In this document: positions 5,542 to 10,114 of the stretch, piece by piece
Position numbering within the stretch: the stretch's first letter is position 1
Layout of the letters: every line of letters begins with the position of its first letter
Translations under genes and position numbers: made by a program
The notes under the pieces: generated by a model
The model's input: only the letters and a program-made list of their open reading frames with translations
Database searches by the model: none
Told to the model about the DNA's origin: nothing
Source of the DNA: Magnetominusculus dajiuhuensis
GTDB lineage: Bacteria; Nitrospirota; Thermodesulfovibrionia; Thermodesulfovibrionales; Magnetobacteriaceae
Direction of reading: 5' to 3'
Length of the DNA: 10,114 nt
Assembly: GCF_046044395.1 (NCBI RefSeq)
Contig: NZ_JBJUSG010000127.1
Span: 1-10,114 of the forward strand

Positions 5542-6548
5542 TATTTCACACGGGAGTCCTCGCCCTTGTAGTAGGCTCGTTGATTGTCCTCATCATGACT
5601 TTGTTTTCTGTTGCCATCGCGTTAAGGATAATCATTGGATGGGACATTACAAAAAGCACGTCGAAACAGCTCATACTTGAGCGGCAGACATATCTGGTCA
5701 CAACGATTATGAAATACGTAATGGGGTTTCAAATCCTGTCCCTGTTCCTGTTTGTATATACGGCAGACGACATACACAAACTATTTGTAGGGGCGATGTG
5801 TGCAACAGGCTCACTTAACGCCAATCCCATCGGCTGGTCAGTGTTGTTTGCAAAGATTGTGATTTTTTTCCTGTGCGCTATGTGGCTTGCCATTAATCGT
5901 GTTGATGAGCTGGGAGAGGACTATCCGCTTGTCAGGTTCAAGTATAAATATCTGATAGCGCTTGCCCCTGTCATAGCGCTTGAGGCGTACTGGCAGCTTG
6001 ATTATTTCCTTGGGCTTAGGGCAAATGTGATTACCTCGTGCTGTAGTTCGCTGTTTAGCGACGAGGGGGTTACGGTGGCTTCGTCTCTGGCGTCGCTGCC
6101 GGTGGGTCCGTCTATGTATGTGTTTTATGGCGCGGGCGCCGTTGAGATTGTACTTCTATTTCTGCTTATGAAAAGACCAGGCTCTTCACCAGGGTTACGG
6201 TATATTTCCGGTGCGTGGTCGTTGATATTTTTTATCGTTTCAGTGGCGTCCATAATATCTTTTGTGTCTATCTACTATTACGAGACCCCAGTGCACCACT
6301 GCCCTTTTGATTTGCTGCAGAAGCAGTATATGTTCATAGGCTATCCACTCTACGGGAGCCTGTTTGGCGGCATACTTTTCAGCATGGCCGCGGCAGTTAC
6401 CGAACCATTTAAAAAAATAGATTCGATACGAACTGAAATTCACAACGCCCAGAGAAGATGGACAAAGATTTCCATTTTATTAATAATTGTGTTTATAATA
6501 ATAGCAACATGGCCGATTGTCTTTTCGAATTTCAGGGCGTATGACTAA
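5538..6548 (+). CDS. Eight-span membrane protein with periplasmic Cys/His residues
   Basis: Unrecognised 336-residue inner-membrane protein. Eight hydrophobic segments are visible (about 5-33, 54-75, 100-119, 138-160, 192-211, 223-247, 264-288, 311-332). Basic residues cluster at 39-50, 133-137, 212-221 and 292-310, so the positive-inside rule places both termini and loops 76-99, 161-191 and 248-263 in the periplasm. Those loops carry H80/C88, the pair C168-C169 and H253-H254-C255-P; the only other Cys, C113, lies in TM3. The cluster could bind metal or do thiol redox chemistry. The GTG start overlaps the ATPase stop (GTGA), with GAGG ten bases upstream. The context suggests a dedicated component of the NosL/ABC cassette, for instance a metal or thiol relay. 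It is not NosY, NosR or CcdA by any motif I can see. Confidence 0.82.
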   Translation: MIFHTGVLALVVGSLIVLIMTLFSVAIALRIIIGWDITKSTSKQLILERQTYLVTTIMKYVMGFQILSLFLFVYTADDIHKLFVGAMCATGSLNANPIGWSVLFAKIVIFFLCAMWLAINRVDELGEDYPLVRFKYKYLIALAPVIALEAYWQLDYFLGLRANVITSCCSSLFSDEGVTVASSLASLPVGPSMYVFYGAGAVEIVLLFLLMKRPGSSPGLRYISGAWSLIFFIVSVASIISFVSIYYYETPVHHCPFDLLQKQYMFIGYPLYGSLFGGILFSMAAAVTEPFKKIDSIRTEIHNAQRRWTKISILLIIVFIIIATWPIVFSNFRAYD

Positions 6549-9500
6549 AACCAACGGCCAGCCCGCGATGAGCCGCTCAGCAAGCATAAGTTTCTATATT
6601 GTGGCCCTCATGGCCGCCTTTGTTCTGCGCTCCATTTTGGCGGTCTCTTTTGAAGGCCATCCAATAGACATCGGTACGTTTAAGGCATGGGTTATGCGTA
6701 CGGCGGCAGTGGGGCTGTCCGGGTTTTATTCGGGGGAGGTGTTTGCCGACTATCCACCGGGCTATGTCTATGTATTTTACCTGTTAGGAAAGATAAAATC
6801 GGCACTTAATATTGCTGACGCGTCGAAGTCATTTTTGTATCTCGTAAAACTCCCTTCCATGATAACAGACATTGCGGCGGCACATCTCGTATTTTTGATG
6901 GCGCGCAGGAATTTTTCTGCGACAGTGGCCGCAGCCCTTGCCCTTGCCTATGCCTTTAACCCCGCGGTTATAGTTAATTCAGCCGTGTGGGGGCAGGTGG
7001 ATTCGGTATTCAGCCTCTGCATTCTGGGGCTCATCATACTAATCACCGGCGGGCGGCTTACCGCGGGGGCAATAGTGTTTGCCATTGCGGTATTGATTAA
7101 GCCGCAGGGGCTTATATTTACGCCTGTCCTGATTTTCGCACTGAGCCGCGTATCTCTCAAAAAAGCGGCCATAGCACTCAGCGCCGCCGTCTGTGTATTT
7201 ATCGCGGCAATACTGCCCTTTACGATTAATAAAGAGGCCCTCTGGATAGTCAAACACTACCATGAGACACTCTCGTCGTACCCCTATGCCTCACTAAACG
7301 CGTTTAATCTCTTTACGCTGTTGGGCGGGAATTTCGCGTCGGTTGCGGACAGGGTTCTTGGCGTGACATATGAGTTGTGGGGCTACATGTTTATCATTTT
7401 AACGGTCGGTTTTTGTACGTATCTGTTCTATAAGAAAAGGGACGCGGAGGGGATATATTATTTTATCGCCGCATTGCTGATAACCTCTGTGTTCGTCACG
7501 TCGGTGAAGATGCACGAACGGTATCTGTTTCCCGGCCTTGTACTTTTACTTGTCAGTTATGCCGTGATACGAGACAAAAGGCTCTTGTATCTGTACGCGT
7601 TTATAAGTGCGACATTCTTTATAAACGAGGCCTATGTGCTTCACTACGGCACGAAGGAAATCTATAACTTAGACCCGCATGGCGGAGTGCTTAGGATTAT
7701 CTCGCTGGCGCACGTTGGCTGCCTTGCCTATCTTGTAAAGCTGGGTGCGGACATATTTATTAAAACACCTCTGCCCCGCGCGATAAAAAAACCTGTACCA
7801 CACGCGGGCAGGCCGGTCGTAGAGGATGAGCATCCCGCTCCTTCGCCCGCCCCTGTACCTTTGACGCTCAAGAAAAAGGACTACGCCGCGATAACGATAA
7901 TAACTATTTTAAATCTTGCCATTATGTACTACGGTCTCGGTTCATCTAAGGCACCTGAGACCTTCTGGAGCACCGCAGAGAAGGGTAAAAGCGCCTATGT
8001 GGATTTTGGCGGGGAGCGGTCAGTCGGCAGGGTCTGTTTTTTTGGCGGCATAGGCGGCGGGCAATACGAGATGCGGTCTTCGCTGGATTTTCAGAACTGG
8101 CAGTTGGTCAACACGCTCAAGCAAAATGCCGTGTTTGAATGGGAGTGCGTAAATGCGGACATGAAGGGGCGTTATATCCTGTTGACTGCCATGGTGCCGG
8201 GGGCGATGCTCAACGAGATAGCATTTTTCGAGACGGGCGCACAAACCCCATTGCCGGTAAAATCGGCAATGCCATATGAGCCGATTTACAACACCACCCA
8301 ATCGGATAAAGATTCAGCCAGTAATCTGATTGACGAACAGAACACCGTACCGCCATCACCTTCATATATAAACAGTACGTATTTTGACGAAATCTATCAC
8401 GCGCGCACGGCCTATGAGTATCTCCACGGCCTGCCGGTGTATGAAACGACACATCCGCCTCTTGGCAAGGTCATAATTGAAGCCGGCATTATTGCATTTG
8501 GAATGAATCCCTTTGGCTGGAGGTTTACAGGGGCGCTATTTGCCGCATTTATACCTGCCATCGTCTATGTGTTTGGGTTCAGGCTCTTTGGGCGGACGAG
8601 ATATGCCCTGATAGCGTCACTTCTGATGACCTTTGACTTCATGCGTGTGGCGCAGGGGCGAATGGCCACAGTGGATACATTCGCGATTTTCTTCATAATC
8701 CTCATGTACTACTACATGTACAGGTACTGGGAGCTTTCGGGTGTCTCAGACGGTAAGTGCGACGGCGTGTTCAAAGGCGGAAATCTGTATCTGGGCGGAA
8801 GCGGCCTGGTTTTCGGATTGGGGGTGGCCGTGAAATGGATTGCCATCTATGCGGGCGGTGGGCTTGCGGTGATTTTTTTTGCGACTGTTATCAGAAGATA
8901 TACGCAGTTCAGCAAATCAGAGAAATTGACATCGCCCCCGAAAGCGGGCAAGAGACAACGCTCTGCCCGAAAAATCCGGCAAACATCCCAATTAGACTTT
9001 GAACATATACACGCGGCAACAATTAAGGCAATACAGTACGCCGCGCTGTTTTTTATACTTATTCCCGCCGTAATTTATGTACTGTCCTATGTGCCAACGG
9101 CGAAATACCATGGGTTGACTGAGCTTTTGAGCGCCGCAAAGCAAAGCCAAACGGACATGTACGATTACCATAGTAAACTGGTAGCCGAGCATCCATTTTC
9201 GTCCAAGTGGTACGAGTGGCCGATAATGAAAAGGCCGCTCTGGCTTTATAACGGCAATCCACCCGAAAAGCAGCAGGCACAGAGCATTGTTTCAATGGGA
9301 AACCCTGCCGTGTGGTGGTTGGGAATAGCGGCGGTTGCGTTTGTCTTAGTGGTAGCCTTAACGAGGAAAAGGGTCGGCGGCGGCGTCTTTATCGTCCTTA
9401 CGGGCCTGTGCGCGCAGTTCCTGCCGTGGGTGGCGGTGCCGCGCCTTACGTTTATATATCATTTTTACGCCTCTGTGCCGTTTGTCATATTTTGTATAAC

Positions 9501-9681
9501 GTATGCCATAAAATGGCTGGAAGAGTGGAAAAACGGCCTAAAATGGTTGACGTATGCGTATTGCACTGTGACGGTTGCGCTATTTATAGCGTTTTATCCC
9601 ATATTGACCGGCATTCCTGTGAGCAAGGCATATGTTAAAGCGGCTCTCAGGTGGTTTGACAGTTGGATATTTTATAGTTGA
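6541..9681 (+). CDS. Tandem GT-C glycosyltransferase fusion with discoidin-like domain
   Basis: Very large membrane protein (1046 residues from this ATG) that joins two GT-C folds; such enzymes use polyprenyl-phosphate sugars at the outer face of the membrane. Module 1 (about 1-410) has HPIDIGTF (D43 a likely catalytic Asp), DYPPGY (70-75), NSAVWGQVDS and KMHERYLFP (323-331), as in bacterial mannosyltransferase-like GT-C proteins. After a Pro-rich linker and one TM (about 447-466) comes a beta-rich, discoidin (F5/8 type C)-like domain (about 470-566). Module 2 (about 611-1046) is a PMT/GT39 enzyme: FDEIYHA with D616-E617, THPPLGK, and RMATVDTFAIFF. A basic cytoplasmic loop lies near residues 790-820. 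The start is uncertain: the frame opens at TTG 6517; ATG 6541 overlaps the previous stop by 8 bases and has a weak AGGG; ATG 6568 is another option. Probable role: glycosylation of surface proteins or glycans. Donor and acceptor cannot be read from the sequence. Confidence 0.85.
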   Translation: MTKTNGQPAMSRSASISFYIVALMAAFVLRSILAVSFEGHPIDIGTFKAWVMRTAAVGLSGFYSGEVFADYPPGYVYVFYLLGKIKSALNIADASKSFLYLVKLPSMITDIAAAHLVFLMARRNFSATVAAALALAYAFNPAVIVNSAVWGQVDSVFSLCILGLIILITGGRLTAGAIVFAIAVLIKPQGLIFTPVLIFALSRVSLKKAAIALSAAVCVFIAAILPFTINKEALWIVKHYHETLSSYPYASLNAFNLFTLLGGNFASVADRVLGVTYELWGYMFIILTVGFCTYLFYKKRDAEGIYYFIAALLITSVFVTSVKMHERYLFPGLVLLLVSYAVIRDKRLLYLYAFISATFFINEAYVLHYGTKEIYNLDPHGGVLRIISLAHVGCLAYLVKLGADIFIKTPLPRAIKKPVPHAGRPVVEDEHPAPSPAPVPLTLKKKDYAAITIITILNLAIMYYGLGSSKAPETFWSTAEKGKSAYVDFGGERSVGRVCFFGGIGGGQYEMRSSLDFQNWQLVNTLKQNAVFEWECVNADMKGRYILLTAMVPGAMLNEIAFFETGAQTPLPVKSAMPYEPIYNTTQSDKDSASNLIDEQNTVPPSPSYINSTYFDEIYHARTAYEYLHGLPVYETTHPPLGKVIIEAGIIAFGMNPFGWRFTGALFAAFIPAIVYVFGFRLFGRTRYALIASLLMTFDFMRVAQGRMATVDTFAIFFIILMYYYMYRYWELSGVSDGKCDGVFKGGNLYLGGSGLVFGLGVAVKWIAIYAGGGLAVIFFATVIRRYTQFSKSEKLTSPPKAGKRQRSARKIRQTSQLDFEHIHAATIKAIQYAALFFILIPAVIYVLSYVPTAKYHGLTELLSAAKQSQTDMYDYHSKLVAEHPFSSKWYEWPIMKRPLWLYNGNPPEKQQAQSIVSMGNPAVWWLGIAAVAFVLVVALTRKRVGGGVFIVLTGLCAQFLPWVAVPRLTFIYHFYASVPFVIFCITYAIKWLEEWKNGLKWLTYAYCTVTVALFIAFYPILTGIPVSKAYVKAALRWFDSWIFYS

Positions 9682-9690
9682 CGATGGCGG

Positions 9691-9720
9691 TTGAAAAAGA
9701 AACAACCTATACGGTATAAT
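9691..9720 (+). promoter_or_regulatory. Sigma70-like promoter before the coiled-coil gene
   Basis: TTGAAA (9691-9696), an 18-base spacer and a perfect TATAAT (9715-9720). Transcription would start near 9727, at or next to the GTG chosen as start for the following gene. This would free that gene from the upstream operon and make its mRNA nearly leaderless. The same TTG could instead be read as the start codon of a longer protein. Confidence 0.45.
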
Positions 9721-9726
9721 GAAGTC

Positions 9727-10005
9727 GTGAGCGTTATAACGATACCGAGACCATTACGAGAAAGGCTGGGAGATGACGGGGTTGACGCACTGATTGCGGT
9801 CATCAATGAATCGAACTTGCGCTCTCGTGATGATTTGGCTACCAAAAACGACATCTCAAGGGTCGAGCTCAGGATGGAATCTATAAAATCTGACCTTGAA
9901 CTCAAAATCGAGTCGAATAAGTCTGAGACATTGAAATGGATGTTTATATTTTGGGCGGGGCAGTTAGTTGCTTTTTTCGCCATGCTCAAGGCGTTCCTCA
10001 AATAA
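9727..10005 (+). CDS. Small coiled-coil, tail-anchored protein (DUF1640-like)
   Basis: A 92-residue protein from GTG 9727. It opens with an ITIPRPLRERLGDDGVDALIA segment, continues with a charged heptad-like helix (SRVELRMESIKSDLELKIES), and ends in one membrane helix (WMFIFWAGQLVAFFAMLKAFL) with K at the tip. This layout recalls the DUF1640/CCDC90-like coiled-coil family; its function in bacteria is not established. The frame also opens at TTG 9691 (104 residues), but that codon lies in the promoter's -35 box and has only a GGCGG directly touching it. GTG 9727 has no Shine-Dalgarno either, so leaderless initiation is possible. An ATG at 9684 in another frame gives only 11 codons. The gene starts 45 bases after the glycosyltransferase stop. 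Confidence 0.65.
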   Translation: MSVITIPRPLRERLGDDGVDALIAVINESNLRSRDDLATKNDISRVELRMESIKSDLELKIESNKSETLKWMFIFWAGQLVAFFAMLKAFLK

Positions 10006-10114
10006 TCCCCGCCAACAGCCCAGGGCAATCGCATTAGAAACTTACACCAGTAATTCCCTCTCATGGATTCCCGCGAACAGACTGTGTCACAATAGTAAAG
10101 CAGCCCCCCCCCCC
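10006..10114. other. Noncoding tail ending in an 11-C run
   Basis: About 100 bases follow the coiled-coil gene with no convincing ORF, terminator or RNA gene. A GGATTCCCGCG word near 10062-10072 recalls half of the short intergenic palindromes of the type seen at 48-66, but no matching arm follows. The window closes with 11 consecutive C (10104-10114), likely an assembly edge or sequencing artefact rather than biology. Confidence 0.4.

Noticed and set aside
2901..6548. A nos (nitrous oxide reduction) gene cluster
   Set aside because: Only NosL is recognisable. No NosZ, NosD or NosR is present, and the ABC genes belong to the MacB/LolCDE class, so denitrification cannot be claimed.
9672..10064. 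130-codon minus-strand frame over the coiled-coil gene
   Set aside because: The Ser-rich peptide is the complement of the charged coiled-coil region. The plus-strand frame has a better promoter and a sensible coiled-coil plus membrane-helix layout.

Overview
The window looks like chromosomal DNA from a diderm (Gram-negative type) environmental bacterium. The reasons are type II secretion genes, a periplasmic NosL-type copper protein with a signal peptide, and a MacB/LolCDE-type transporter. The gene mix and the small tail-anchored coiled-coil protein at the right end would fit Nitrospirota or Desulfobacterota, but this is only an impression; no taxonomic marker gene is present. No tRNA, rRNA, CRISPR array or transposase gene was seen.

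Left part (1-2408, minus strand): a two-gene unit reading leftward, a GspG-type major pseudopilin followed 33 bases later by a GspE-type secretion ATPase. No other type II secretion gene is in view. Past the gspE stop lie a degenerate echo of the gene's own last codons and a short REP-like palindrome.

Middle gap (2409-2900): almost 500 bases between the divergent units. It holds a possible 40-45 codon ORF, a G5/C6 hairpin and a possible promoter for the rightward genes, but no established gene.

Right part (2901-9681, plus strand): five tightly packed genes, four of the junctions overlapping or a few bases apart, so probably one operon. They encode a periplasmic NosL-family copper-binding protein, a 96-residue single-span protein, a MacB/FtsX-type permease, its LolD/MacB-type ATPase, and an eight-span membrane protein whose loop Cys/His residues all fall on the predicted periplasmic face. 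This set reads as a copper or metallocofactor trafficking/assembly cassette. It resembles the logic of NosL plus NosDFY, but uses a different ABC transporter class and has no nosZ nearby. The sixth gene overlaps the cassette by 8 bases and encodes a very large protein in which two GT-C glycosyltransferase modules flank a discoidin-like domain.

Right end (9682-10114): a good sigma70-like promoter overlaps the start of a small coiled-coil, tail-anchored protein gene. The rest is short noncoding sequence ending in a run of 11 C, probably a contig edge.

The best candidate for an undescribed system is the nosL / 96-aa / ABC permease / ATPase / 8-TM cassette at 2901-6548. The tandem GT-C fusion is the most unusual single protein.
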